Below the pieces are notes generated by a model, which was given only the letters and a program-made list of their open reading frames with translations, was not told the DNA's origin and made no database searches. DNA of 64,000 nt from Owenweeksia hongkongensis DSM 17368 (lineage in GTDB: Bacteria > Bacteroidota > Bacteroidia > Flavobacteriales > Schleiferiaceae), in NCBI RefSeq assembly GCF_000236705.1, contig NC_016599.1, forward strand, positions 434,001-498,000, in the 5' to 3' direction. The position numbers and the translations under genes are program-made. Numbering within the stretch: position 1 is the first letter of the stretch; each line of letters starts with the position of its first letter. Of this stretch, positions 33,193 through 42,591 are shown piece by piece.

Positions 33193-34254
33193 ATGGAAAT
33201 TGATAAATCAAAGCCAGTGATGGTAACCGGAGCTAATGGTTATGTAGCAAGTTGGTTGGTGAAAAAATTGCTCGATGAGGGCATTACCGTCCATGCTGCT
33301 GTACGGAATCCTAACAAAAAAGATAAGTACCAGCATCTGGATAATTTAGCTGCTAATGCCCCCGGTAGGATAAAATATTTCAAAACTGATTTATTGGAAG
33401 AAGGCTCTTATGCAGAGGCAATGGAAGGATGCGAACTGGTGTATCACACGGCCTCACCTTATATTTTAAACGTTAAGAATCCACAAAAAGAGCTTATTGA
33501 CCCTGCTTTAAAAGGTACACAGAATGTATTGAATCAAGCCAGTAAAACTCCTTCGGTAAAAAGGGTAGTGGTGACTGGTAGTTGCGCTGCGATATATACT
33601 GATGCTATAGACTGCAAGTCAGCTCCTAATGGCACTCTTACGGAAGAAGTTTGGAATACCAGTTCTTCGTTGGATTATCAGCCGTATTCTTATTCAAAAA
33701 CCTTGGCCGAAAAAGAGGCCTGGAAAATTGCGGATGGCCAAAATCAGTGGGACTTAGTTGTTATAAATCCTAGCGGTGTTTTTGGTCCAGCATTGAGCAT
33801 GAATACAGACTCTGAGAGTATTAGCATTTTGAAGCAATTTGCCGATGGTGCCTTAAAAATGGGAGCACCTAAGGTAGGTATTGGTTTAGTAGATGTTCGC
33901 GACTTAGCAGAGGCACATTACCTTGCTGGCTATACACCAGCTGCAAATGGGCGAAACATTATTTCTGGTCACAATACAAATTTTCTTGAAATGGGCCTCG
34001 CCCTTCAGGAGAGGTATGGAAGTAGTTACCCAATTCCTAAGTCTGCTCTACCAAAATGGTTACTGATGATTATCGGTCCAATAGTAAATAAGGCACTGTC
34101 GAGGAGATTCATCAAAAATAATGTGAACATAGAATGGAAGGCAGATAATTCTAAGAGTAAAAAAGAGCTTGGAGTGAAATACAGACCTTTAGAACAAACC
34201 ATGGAGGACTCTTTTCAATTTTTAATTGAAAGTGGTTTAACTTCTAAAAAGTAA
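33193..34254 (+). CDS. NAD(P)-dependent extended SDR (dihydroflavonol/aldehyde reductase-like)
   Basis: A 353-residue extended short-chain dehydrogenase. The nucleotide-binding TGANGYVASWLVKKLL motif is near residue 12. The VVVTGSCAAIY strand and YSYSKTLAEKEAW (YxxxK catalytic pair) are followed by NPSGVFGPAL. The group contains dihydroflavonol reductase-like and aldehyde/ketone reductases; the substrate is unknown. Cytoplasmic. It is the first structural gene after tetR and carries operator 2 just upstream. Confidence 0.88.
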   Translation: MEIDKSKPVMVTGANGYVASWLVKKLLDEGITVHAAVRNPNKKDKYQHLDNLAANAPGRIKYFKTDLLEEGSYAEAMEGCELVYHTASPYILNVKNPQKELIDPALKGTQNVLNQASKTPSVKRVVVTGSCAAIYTDAIDCKSAPNGTLTEEVWNTSSSLDYQPYSYSKTLAEKEAWKIADGQNQWDLVVINPSGVFGPALSMNTDSESISILKQFADGALKMGAPKVGIGLVDVRDLAEAHYLAGYTPAANGRNIISGHNTNFLEMGLALQERYGSSYPIPKSALPKWLLMIIGPIVNKALSRRFIKNNVNIEWKADNSKSKKELGVKYRPLEQTMEDSFQFLIESGLTSKK

Positions 34255-34299
34255 TGGTCGCGTTTGCAAGTATATTTAAGTCTTTAAAGAAAAATCAAA

Positions 34300-34794
34300 A
34301 TGAATTTTTACGATTTAGAAGCTTTGACACCAAGCGGCAAGCCCATAAAAATGAGTGACTACAAAGGTAAGGTTGTACTTATTGTAAATACAGCAACTCA
34401 ATGTGGTTTAACCCCTCAGTTTGAAGGTTTGGAAAAACTACACCAACAATACAAAGGTCAAGGGCTGGTTGTATTAGGTTTCCCCTGTAATCAGTTTGGC
34501 GGGCAAGAACCTTTGAGTAATGATGAAATGGAAAGTACCTGTCAGGTGAATCACGGGGTGAGTTTTCAGCTTACTGAAAAGGTGGACGTGAATGGCCCTG
34601 GTACTCACCCAGTTTTCAAATATTTGAAGAGTAAGTTTTGGTCAATTTTGGGAAGAAGTATCAAATGGAATTTTACCAAATTTTTGGTTGGACCAGATGG
34701 AAAGCCCTACCAAAGATATGCTCCTACCACCAAGCCAGAAAAGCTAGAAAAAGACATTTTGAAATTATTAAAAACAACAAAAGCTACAGCATGA
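34300..34794 (+). CDS. glutathione peroxidase family protein (Cys type)
   Basis: A 164-residue thiol peroxidase. The catalytic tetrad is complete: Cys35 (NTATQCGLTPQ), Gln69 (FPCNQFGGQEP), Trp123 and Asn124 (KWNFTKF). Cysteine, not selenocysteine, is used. Many bacterial members are reduced by thioredoxin, not glutathione, and a thioredoxin gene lies 2 kb away. The stop overlaps the next gene by four bases (ATGA). Confidence 0.94.
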   Translation: MNFYDLEALTPSGKPIKMSDYKGKVVLIVNTATQCGLTPQFEGLEKLHQQYKGQGLVVLGFPCNQFGGQEPLSNDEMESTCQVNHGVSFQLTEKVDVNGPGTHPVFKYLKSKFWSILGRSIKWNFTKFLVGPDGKPYQRYAPTTKPEKLEKDILKLLKTTKATA

Positions 34795-35456
34795 AAGTAA
34801 TAGTTACAGGGGCAAGCGGAATGGTTGGTAAGGGTGTTTTACTGGAATGTTTAGATCACCCTAAAGTTGTGGAAGTGTTGTCCATAGGAAGAAGAACCTT
34901 GGACTTAACCCATCCAAAACTGAAGCAAATAGAACACAAAGATTTTTCGGAGTTTGAATCTATAGCAGATCAGCTTACCGGCTATGATGCCTGTTACGCC
35001 TGTATGGGTGTTAGTTCGGCAGGAATGAAAGAGGAGCAATACAGAACAATGACTTATGATTATACCATGGCTCTGGCAAATGTGTTGTATGGTTTAAACG
35101 CAAAAATGACCTTCATATATGTTTCTGGCCAAGGAACAGACTCTTCGGAAAAAGGAAGGATTATGTGGGCTCGGATAAAGGGTAAAACGGAGAATGATAT
35201 TTTTAAATTAGGATTCAAACAAGCTTATGCGTTTCGACCCGGAGCCATTATTCCAATGCGAGGTGTAGAGTCTAGTAGTAAGCTTTATAACTTTCTAATT
35301 AAGAGTTTAGGTTGGCTCATTAAGCTGATGAAGAAAATATCACCAAACTCCATTGTTAACACCCAGCAAATTGGGGTAGCTATGATAAATGCAAGCATCG
35401 CAGGGTTTGATAAAGAGATAATTGGGCCAAAGGAAATCTTAATGTTAGCTGAGTAA
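34791..35456 (+). CDS. NAD(P)-binding Rossmann protein (epimerase/NmrA-like)
   Basis: A 221-residue atypical SDR. MKVIVTGASGMVGKGVLLECL is a clear N-terminal Rossmann motif, and the YDACYACMGVSSAGM and TFIYVSGQGTDSSEKGRIMWARIKGKTENDI segments are typical of small oxidoreductase-like HTATIP2/YwnB relatives. Lys in KGKTEN may correspond to the SDR lysine. ATG at 34791 overlaps the gpx stop by four bases; the longer frame to 34638 is within gpx and is rejected. Substrate unknown. Confidence 0.85.
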   Translation: MKVIVTGASGMVGKGVLLECLDHPKVVEVLSIGRRTLDLTHPKLKQIEHKDFSEFESIADQLTGYDACYACMGVSSAGMKEEQYRTMTYDYTMALANVLYGLNAKMTFIYVSGQGTDSSEKGRIMWARIKGKTENDIFKLGFKQAYAFRPGAIIPMRGVESSSKLYNFLIKSLGWLIKLMKKISPNSIVNTQQIGVAMINASIAGFDKEIIGPKEILMLAE

Positions 35457-35490
35457 TAATTTTTAAATAACGAACCCGACACACCACATT

Positions 35491-36528
35491 ATGATAGTAA
35501 CCAAAAACTTTAACCTATTACGGATAATTCGTTTTGCCGGACATCACTTCATATGGCTTATTCCATTGGTAATAGGAGTTGCACTTATACAAGAATATTC
35601 AGGCTGGGAATGGGTAAAAGTGCCGTTTCAACCCATAAGCTTAGTGGGTACAGCTGTAGCGTTCTATTTAGGTTTTAAAAATAATCAGAGCTATGATAGA
35701 CTTTGGGAGGCACGTAAGGTATGGGGAGCCGTGGTAAACACAAGTAGAGCTTGGGCTAGTAATGTCAAACATTTTGTTACCGATCAGCATACCGATAATG
35801 ATGTGGCTGATGCTGAGCTAAATCAATATCGAAAGACTCTAATTTACAGACACCTGGCTTGGTTATATGCCTTGCGTAGTCAATTGTTAATACCTACAGA
35901 GTGGGAGCATGTTAGTCAAAAAGGTATGGTAGGAAAATATGCCAATATGCGAATACAGAAGTATGGTTTAGGACAAATTACCGATGAAATAACCAGGGCT
36001 GAGCTCCATACTTTTTTGGATGCTGAGGAATATGAAAATTTGAAAAAGTTTAAAAATATGAGCACTCAGATTATTGATAAGCAAGCCGAAAACTTGAAGC
36101 TACTGCGGAAAGAAAATTTAATTGATGACTTTAAACTGGCACAGCTACAAACCTTGCTAAATGAATTATACATCCATCAAGGTAAGTTGGAGCGAATAAA
36201 GAAGTTTCCTCTGCCAAGACAATATGGGAGCATAAGCTTCATTTTTGTTGGAATTTTTATCGTTCTGCTACCATTTGGTATGATTCCACTTTTTCACGGT
36301 ATGGGAGCCTGGGGCTTGTTTCTATCAATTCCTCTTACTGCACTGGTAGCCTGGGTTTATTTGGTTATGGAGCTTGTGGGTGATTATTCCGAAAACCCGT
36401 TTGAAGGTTCAGCCAATGATATTCCGATGTATTCGCTTTGTAGAACTATTGAAATAGACTTGCGTGAAATGCTAGGAGAAACGGATCTGCCTCCGGCCAT
36501 TGAAGCCAAAAATGGAATTTTAATGTAA
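35491..36528 (+). CDS. bestrophin family anion channel protein
   Basis: A 345-residue membrane protein of the bestrophin/RFP-TM (UPF0187) family. An N-terminal pair of helices (about residues 17-60) contains the neck-like FYLGFKNNQSYDRLWEARKVWGAVVNTSRAWA block, which is the family signature. Two further helices lie at about 245-300, and the conserved ELVGDYSENPFEGSANDIPM follows. Bacterial bestrophins form pentameric ion channels. It is in the tetR-led gene run. Confidence 0.88.
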   Translation: MIVTKNFNLLRIIRFAGHHFIWLIPLVIGVALIQEYSGWEWVKVPFQPISLVGTAVAFYLGFKNNQSYDRLWEARKVWGAVVNTSRAWASNVKHFVTDQHTDNDVADAELNQYRKTLIYRHLAWLYALRSQLLIPTEWEHVSQKGMVGKYANMRIQKYGLGQITDEITRAELHTFLDAEEYENLKKFKNMSTQIIDKQAENLKLLRKENLIDDFKLAQLQTLLNELYIHQGKLERIKKFPLPRQYGSISFIFVGIFIVLLPFGMIPLFHGMGAWGLFLSIPLTALVAWVYLVMELVGDYSENPFEGSANDIPMYSLCRTIEIDLREMLGETDLPPAIEAKNGILM

Positions 36529-36567
36529 TTCACCATTATAGATATAAATACAGTGAGAATAATTAAG

Positions 36568-37677
36568 ATGATTTTAAAAACACTTTTAGTCCTTTTAATT
36601 GTGGGTGGTGTTGCAGTGGCTGCATACCTCAAAATGAATCCACAGTTTGGAGGAAGTATTTCAAAAGCGGAAAAAAAACAGTTTTCAAAATCTCAGCAAT
36701 GGGATGGTGAAAAGTTTGTGAATCAGAAGGAAACGCTGATGGATCTTGGCATTAAAGAAATGCCGGGATTATTAAAAAAACAGTTTACAGGTAGAGAAAA
36801 TAGAGGACCAAAAGAAAAATTACCACTTATAAAATTTGATAGGAAAACCTGGGATGCTGATACCACAAGTTTTCAATTTATATGGTTTGGGCATTCGGTA
36901 GGATTGATGAAAATGGCGGGAAAAAACATATTAATTGACCCGATGTTTGGCGCAGATGCTTCGCCTATAGGGCCGTTCAGAACCAATAGATATACCGACA
37001 GCACCCTTTATGTGATAGATCAATTGCCCGAAATTGATGCAGTTTTGATCACACACGATCACTACGATCATTTGGACTATGACAGCTTTAAGAAACTAAA
37101 AGGAAAAGTCGGTCATTATTATGTTCCACTTGGAGTTAAGCGTCATTTGCTGAGATGGGATATTGCCGATGAGGATATTACAGAATTTGACTGGTGGGAG
37201 TCTGCTAATCTAGATGAAGTAAAAATGACTTTTGTGCCTTCACGCCACTTTTCAGGCAGGGGACTGACCGACAGAGCAGAAAGCCTTTGGGGCGGTTGGA
37301 CATTTATAAGCACTAAACATAGAGTGTATTGGAGTGGAGATGGTGGCTATGACACCCATTTTAAAGAAATAGGAGAAAGGTTAGGGCCCTTTGACTGGGC
37401 ATTTTTAGAGTGCGGCCAATACAACAAACTGTGGCATCATATCCACATGTATCCTGAAGAAAGTGTGCAGGCTGCGATTGATGTAAAAGCCAAAACAAGT
37501 ATTCCCATACATTGGGGAGCATTTACTTTGGCACTGCATGATTGGAGAGATCCAGTGCAAAGGTTTGGGGAAGAGGCGAAAGCAAAAGGAGTACATATTG
37601 CAATGCCAGAATTAGGAGAGGTGATTAGGTTTCAAGGAAAAGAAGAAAACGGTTTTTGGTGGGAAGGTTTTGAGTAG
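36568..37677 (+). CDS. MBL-fold hydrolase, NAPE-PLD/UlaG-like
   Basis: A 369-residue metallo-beta-lactamase-fold protein with an N-terminal membrane anchor (MILKTLLVLLIVGGVAVAAY). The HxHxDH motif THDHYDHLD is at about residues 162-170, preceded by WFGHSVGLMKMAGKNILIDPMF. Further ligands occur in VPSRHFSGRGLTD, SGDGGYDTHF and IHWGAFTLALHDW. The GHS-DPM and SRHFSGRG pattern resembles the NAPE-hydrolysing phospholipase D/RomA group. The ATG at 36568 is preferred over a GTG at 36553. Last gene of the run, before a strong hairpin. Confidence 0.88.
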   Translation: MILKTLLVLLIVGGVAVAAYLKMNPQFGGSISKAEKKQFSKSQQWDGEKFVNQKETLMDLGIKEMPGLLKKQFTGRENRGPKEKLPLIKFDRKTWDADTTSFQFIWFGHSVGLMKMAGKNILIDPMFGADASPIGPFRTNRYTDSTLYVIDQLPEIDAVLITHDHYDHLDYDSFKKLKGKVGHYYVPLGVKRHLLRWDIADEDITEFDWWESANLDEVKMTFVPSRHFSGRGLTDRAESLWGGWTFISTKHRVYWSGDGGYDTHFKEIGERLGPFDWAFLECGQYNKLWHHIHMYPEESVQAAIDVKAKTSIPIHWGAFTLALHDWRDPVQRFGEEAKAKGVHIAMPELGEVIRFQGKEENGFWWEGFE

Positions 37678-37696
37678 AATTCAAAATATTATGTAA

Positions 37697-37740
37697 ACTG
37701 AAAAAGGCCGATAGTCATCAAACTATCGGCCTTTTTCAGT
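37697..37740. terminator. bidirectional intrinsic terminator
   Basis: A perfect 19-bp inverted repeat (arms 37697-37715 and 37722-37740, centre GGCCGATAGT/ACTATCGGCC) with a 6-base loop. T-tracts lie on both strands inside the outer stem. It separates the plus-strand MBL gene from the convergent SDR gene. Confidence 0.9.
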
Positions 37741-37758
37741 TCTAAAAATTATTCAACA

Positions 37759-38511
37759 CTATCTAGAAAGGTATCCACCATCTACAGGGTAGTACGATCC
37801 ACAAACAAAAGATGCTTTTTCGCTGGCCAGCCATAGAACTAGTTCCGCTACCTCTTCCGGTTTTCCCAAGCGGCCGATCGGATGAAGTCCAGCTAGCTGA
37901 TTTAATTGCTCCTGAGGTAAGTTTTCATCTAGAAGTGGTGTTTTAATAAAACCTGGGCCAATTGCGTTTACACGTATTCCTTTACTAGAATATTCTAAAG
38001 CTGCATTCTTTGTAAGTCCAACCACCCCATGCTTTGCCGCCACATAAGCTGAACTTTGCTCAAAACCTACTTGGCCAAGTATAGAAGCAATATTTACAAT
38101 GGCTCCGCCTCCTGCTTTTTGCATGGCGGGAATTTGGTATCGCATTCCATAAAATACTCCAGAAAGGTTTACACCAATTACTTTGTCCCAACTTTCAATT
38201 GGATATTCACCAACTGGAGCTTGGGCTCCTCCAATGCCCGCATTATTCACGGCAATATGTACATCAGCAAAGGCTTTTTGAGCTTCACCTACTATTCTTT
38301 CATTGTCTTCAGCGCTACCTGAGTCTGCTTTTACAAAAATAGCTTCCGCACCTTTGTCTTTGACAGCTTGCAATACACGTTGCCCGCCCTCCTCGTCAAC
38401 ATCTGTGAGTACAAGTCGTGTACCATTTTCAGCGAATAGAAGTGCAATGCTTTCACCAATACCAGAACCGGCACCAGTTACAATTGCCGTTTTATCTTTT
38501 AATAAACTCAT
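37759..38511 (-). CDS. classical SDR oxidoreductase
   Basis: A 250-residue short-chain dehydrogenase of the glucose 1-dehydrogenase/FabG-like type. TGAGSGIGES (about residues 12-21) is the cofactor motif, followed by NNAGIGG, the IVNIASILGQ serine region and SAYVAAKHG (YxxxK). GPGFIKTPL and a C-terminal SFVCGSYYPVDGGYLSR complete the family pattern. Asp after the second strand (LTDVDEEG) favours NAD(H). Substrate unknown. It is downstream of the tetR-like gene on the same strand. Confidence 0.9.
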   Translation of the reverse strand: MSLLKDKTAIVTGAGSGIGESIALLFAENGTRLVLTDVDEEGGQRVLQAVKDKGAEAIFVKADSGSAEDNERIVGEAQKAFADVHIAVNNAGIGGAQAPVGEYPIESWDKVIGVNLSGVFYGMRYQIPAMQKAGGGAIVNIASILGQVGFEQSSAYVAAKHGVVGLTKNAALEYSSKGIRVNAIGPGFIKTPLLDENLPQEQLNQLAGLHPIGRLGKPEEVAELVLWLASEKASFVCGSYYPVDGGYLSR

Positions 38512-38694
38512 GTTTTTGAATGTTTATAGTGTTATTACTGAGTGAAAATATTTATAAATGTAAGGTTATTCTGTAAGTGTAAAAAGTAGGGTGATAGCTA
38601 TATTGGTGCACCTTATGTTCTCTTCAGGTTGAACTATAAATTCAACCAGAGACTCTGATTAGATCCTCGATTGAGAAGGGTGGATTCAGTAATG

Positions 38695-39246
38695 CTAGTC
38701 CGAAATATCTACTTGAATTCCTTTAAACCTAACGGTGAAAATTTGAGTATAAATTTGTTCAATGGTGTAATCATTGGTTTGAAGGTTAAACTCAGATAGA
38801 ATTTGGGTAAGCATAGTTTTGTGAATAAAGCACTCCAGATCTACATCTATCCAAAACATTATATTTCCCTGAGCTTTCCCTTTCTTTAAAAGGCGCTTTA
38901 CTTCGTTATAAATAGAATCCTCCAAAACCTCCATCAGGTAATTAAAATGCATGGAGTGATACTTTCTTAGATCATTAAAAAATGCCAAATTAAAATTGAG
39001 CATGTAATGGAACAAGTCGTTGTAAATCCTCAGAATCTGATCGGCAGGAGATAGAAGGGGATCATGTGTTTTAGGTACTATCTTTCGAATTTCACTCTCT
39101 ATTTCTGCCATGCATTGCTCAAGGATTTCATCCTTAGATATAGGCAAGTTCATCTTTTCGCGAGCGGCATTTATAATATCCTGTTTGGACACTGCACGAA
39201 TACCATTTTTCGAAAAGAGTTTTAAAGCTGTAGCTGCTATTTCCAT
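38695..39246 (-). CDS. TetR-like regulator with eroded HTH
   Basis: A 183-residue protein. The first HTH helix (MEIAATALKLFSKNGIRAVSKQDIINAA) is TetR-like, but the turn and recognition helix are replaced by REKMNLPISKDEIL, about four residues shorter than the usual GVSxGTxYxxFxSKEEL. The C-terminal part resembles a TetR ligand domain. The frame stays open upstream of the ATG (KRKNKEHFT, with no ATG or GTG), so the true start may be a rare codon. It follows the RND permease gene by 104 bases on the same strand; DNA binding is doubtful. Confidence 0.7.
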   Translation of the reverse strand: MEIAATALKLFSKNGIRAVSKQDIINAAREKMNLPISKDEILEQCMAEIESEIRKIVPKTHDPLLSPADQILRIYNDLFHYMLNFNLAFFNDLRKYHSMHFNYLMEVLEDSIYNEVKRLLKKGKAQGNIMFWIDVDLECFIHKTMLTQILSEFNLQTNDYTIEQIYTQIFTVRFKGIQVDISD

Positions 39247-39350
39247 TGTAAAATGCTCTTTGTTTTTTCTTTTAAAACGCAGAAGCTTTGCGCCAATGGC
39301 CCGCTGCTCCTGCGATTGTCTAAACCAAACCTCACAAATCCTAAATTTTA

Positions 39351-42300
39351 TTACCAGACAAATTCCGGTTCTTCTTCTTCTTTCTCTTGGCTGGTGAGTT
39401 GAGCTTCTTTGAGCGATTCCTCTACTTCAGAATTATGCTCCATCGGTGATTCATCTAATTCAATCACCAACTCTTTATCCCAACCAAACTTGGCCAACAC
39501 TCTATCCATTAGGTAATATATTACCGGAACTACAATAAGAGTGAGGAACATGGAGCTGGTAAGTCCACCGATAAGTACCCAAGCTAGTCCGTTTTTCCAC
39601 TCTGCCCCAGGGCCATCAGCCAGGGCAATTGGTAACATTCCTATGGCCATGGCCAATGTGGTCATAAGGATAGGACGGATACGTGTTTGCGTAGCTTTCA
39701 TCAAAGCTTGTTTTACTTCAAGCCCAGCAGCTTTTAGCTGATTAGTAAAGTCGACTACCAGAATCGCATTCTTGGCCACAAGACCGATGAGCATAATCAT
39801 ACCAAGTATGGAGAAAATACTCAATGAACTATTGGTAAGAGCCAGTGCAAGTAGTGCTCCTATCACCGCTAGGGGAAGGGAGAACATTACCACAAAAGGA
39901 TAAGCATAACTATCATAAAGTGCCACCATAATGAGGTATACCAAGGCAAGTGAAGCGAAGAGTGCAAAAAACAAGCTACCGAAAGCTTCGCCTTGTTGTT
40001 CCAGCTGTCCTCCCATTTGGTAAGATACACCTGCTGGTAAATCCATTCCAGCCATCATTTGATCAACTTCGGTACCAACCGTACCCACCGGGCGACCAAT
40101 AACCTGAGCCTTTACGGTAACGGTACTTGATTTATCCAAACGTTCCAATTTTGACGGACCGGCACCATCAACCACTTTGGCAAATTGCCCAAGTCTAATT
40201 ACCTCTCCACGGTTATTTATAAAAGATAGGTTGCGAATATCATTGGCACTGGCACGATCAAATTCATCTAATTGAATAGTAATGTCATATTCATTTTCGC
40301 CATCGCGGAATTTGGTGTCTTGTGTTCCACTAAAGGCGGTTTGCATACTTCCTCCAACAACTTCCAGAGATAATCCAAGTTCGGCCATCTTATCGCGATC
40401 AACTTCTACTTTTACTTCCGGATTACCCTCATCTACACTAGTTTCAATTTGGGCTGTACCCTCAATAGCTCCAATGTCGGCCATTACTTTTTTGGAGTAA
40501 GTCAGCAAAGTGTCAAGCTCTGATCCGCTAAGAATTACCTGAATAGGGGCGTCATCAGCGGTACCCATTATACTTACCGGAATAGATTTTATTTTTCCTC
40601 CAGGAATGGTTTCTTCAAGGGCAATTTTTATCTCGCGAGCTAATACTTCCGAACTAACGTTTCTCTTATCTTTTTCTACCAACTTTACACTTACCTGGGC
40701 TTTATAAGGCTCGCTGGTGCTGGCGGACATGGCTCCATTACCTTGACCAACGGTGGTGTTGATAGATTCTACTTCAGGATATTGACTGATGAAACGCTCA
40801 ATTTTACGGGTTGCAAAATTGGTGTTCTCCAGAGTAGATTTTTTTGGCATTTCCAGCTCTATGATAAATTCACCACGATCACCGGAGGCGACAAATTCGC
40901 TACCGATAAAACCGAATCCTACCAAAGCAAATGAAGAGAAGAAAAGAACAAGCGTGCTCACCAAAACTATAGCCTTATGGTTAAAAGACCATTCCAAGGC
41001 ATTGGACATTCCCTTTTCAAACGAGTTTACAATTCCTTCAAAACCGTTTACCACTTTTCCGATAAGGCTGGTTTCTTTGATGTGCTCTACTTTGGCAAAA
41101 CGTGAAGCCAACAATGGAATTACTGTAAATGCAACCAGTAAACTCAAGGCTGTACTTACGGCCACAGTTCCTGAAAACTGAAGAAGCAAATCTCCCACAG
41201 TACCACCGGTAAGGGCAATAGGCAAGAACACCGCGATAATTACGAGAGTAATAGAAACTACGGTTGTTCCAATTTCACGAACTCCATCATAAGCAGCTTG
41301 AAATTTGGATTTACCCATTTCCAGGTGACGGTATATATTTTCTATCACCACAATGGCATCATCAACCAAAATACCTACTACAAGGGATAGTGCGAGCAGC
41401 GACATAAGGTTTAGCGAAAAGCCAAATAAATACATGGCAGTAAGCGTAGCGATGATAGACATCGGTACCGAAACCATTACAATAATTGCCGTACGGAAAC
41501 TGTGCAAAAACAGCAGCATGATAAGGGCTACCAGCACAATGGCTATCATAAGGTCATGCATTACACCATTGGCAGCTTCTAGCGTAAACTCAGAACTATC
41601 AGAAGCAACTTTAAAGTCAATTCCATTTTTAGCATAAAGCTCTGAAAGACTCGCCATTTCCTTGTAAGCCAATTCACTAATCTCTACTGCATTGGCATCA
41701 CTTTGCTTTTGGATGGTTAGTCCGATAGAATTTTCACCATCAATGCGGCTATAAATCTCAGCGTCTTTCTTTGTGTCCTCTACATCAGCCACATCGGATA
41801 AATGAACTACAGATCCGTCCTGATCTCGAACAATCACCAAGTCCTTCATTTGATCTACCGAAGAGTATTTTCCGCTAAGGCGAATGGTAGTTTGCTTACC
41901 ACCGTCTTTTATTTTTCCTGTAGGAAAATCAAGGTTTGCATTATTTATAGCTTGGCTCACCTGAAGAATACTTAGATTATAACCACTAAGTTTTTCTTCG
42001 TTTACGTTTACCCGAACTTCGCGTTCCTGACCACCCAAAATGTTTACCTGAGCTACACCGGGAAGCTTTGAAAGGGCAGGGGCGATCTTATTGTCAACCA
42101 AGTCATAAAGCTCAGTAGGCGATAAATTTCCCGATACACCGAGTCGCATAATAGGAAGGTCGCTGAAGTCAAATTTACCAAGTGAAGGTGTTTCTACATC
42201 TTCGGGTAAATCATTTATCATGGAGTTGATTTTTCGCTGTGCTTCCTGTAAAGAAACATCAACGTCCATCGACTGCTCTAGTTCAATTACTACAGAAGAA

Positions 42301-42563
42301 ACACTTTCCATAGAGGTAGATGTAATCTTCTTAATTCCCTCCATCGAAGACACCGCGTCTTCAATATTTTTGGTCACAGAATTTTCTACCTCATAAGGTG
42401 ATGCACCAGGGTAAATGGTAGTAACAGATACCACCGGACGAGTGATTTTTGGTATCAGTTCGTAGTTAAGCTTTGTGTAGCTAAAAGCTCCCAAGGCTAG
42501 TAGTATGGTGAAAATCACCACTACCATGGTAGGTCGCTTTATGGATGTTTTTACAATTTGCAT
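39351..42563 (-). CDS. RND efflux pump inner-membrane permease (AcrB/HAE1 type)
   Basis: A 1070-residue proton-driven exporter working with the adaptor and TolC-like genes just upstream. The N-terminal helix and periplasmic porter domains are followed by TM helices from about residue 335. The proton-relay Asp pair is in LVVGILVDDAIVVIENIYRHLE, and GMIMLIGLVAKNAILVVDF is in the second half. The C-terminus is extended, acidic and Glu-rich. Substrates are not predictable. It is separated from the adaptor by 28 bases. Confidence 0.95.
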   Translation of the reverse strand: MQIVKTSIKRPTMVVVIFTILLALGAFSYTKLNYELIPKITRPVVSVTTIYPGASPYEVENSVTKNIEDAVSSMEGIKKITSTSMESVSSVVIELEQSMDVDVSLQEAQRKINSMINDLPEDVETPSLGKFDFSDLPIMRLGVSGNLSPTELYDLVDNKIAPALSKLPGVAQVNILGGQEREVRVNVNEEKLSGYNLSILQVSQAINNANLDFPTGKIKDGGKQTTIRLSGKYSSVDQMKDLVIVRDQDGSVVHLSDVADVEDTKKDAEIYSRIDGENSIGLTIQKQSDANAVEISELAYKEMASLSELYAKNGIDFKVASDSSEFTLEAANGVMHDLMIAIVLVALIMLLFLHSFRTAIIVMVSVPMSIIATLTAMYLFGFSLNLMSLLALSLVVGILVDDAIVVIENIYRHLEMGKSKFQAAYDGVREIGTTVVSITLVIIAVFLPIALTGGTVGDLLLQFSGTVAVSTALSLLVAFTVIPLLASRFAKVEHIKETSLIGKVVNGFEGIVNSFEKGMSNALEWSFNHKAIVLVSTLVLFFSSFALVGFGFIGSEFVASGDRGEFIIELEMPKKSTLENTNFATRKIERFISQYPEVESINTTVGQGNGAMSASTSEPYKAQVSVKLVEKDKRNVSSEVLAREIKIALEETIPGGKIKSIPVSIMGTADDAPIQVILSGSELDTLLTYSKKVMADIGAIEGTAQIETSVDEGNPEVKVEVDRDKMAELGLSLEVVGGSMQTAFSGTQDTKFRDGENEYDITIQLDEFDRASANDIRNLSFINNRGEVIRLGQFAKVVDGAGPSKLERLDKSSTVTVKAQVIGRPVGTVGTEVDQMMAGMDLPAGVSYQMGGQLEQQGEAFGSLFFALFASLALVYLIMVALYDSYAYPFVVMFSLPLAVIGALLALALTNSSLSIFSILGMIMLIGLVAKNAILVVDFTNQLKAAGLEVKQALMKATQTRIRPILMTTLAMAIGMLPIALADGPGAEWKNGLAWVLIGGLTSSMFLTLIVVPVIYYLMDRVLAKFGWDKELVIELDESPMEHNSEVEESLKEAQLTSQEKEEEEPEFVW

Positions 42564-42591
42564 TGAATGTTATTTTATCGGTTATCGAGCC

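Noticed and set aside
38512-38694. Copy of the AGTGA/TCACT TetR operator before the SDR gene at 37759
   Set aside because: AGTG and TTACTGAGTGA occur, but they do not form the inverted repeat seen at 32599 and 33155.
40789-41181. Plus-strand ORF inside the RND permease gene
   Set aside because: Antisense frame of a conserved permease, basic and without a family match; a shadow.
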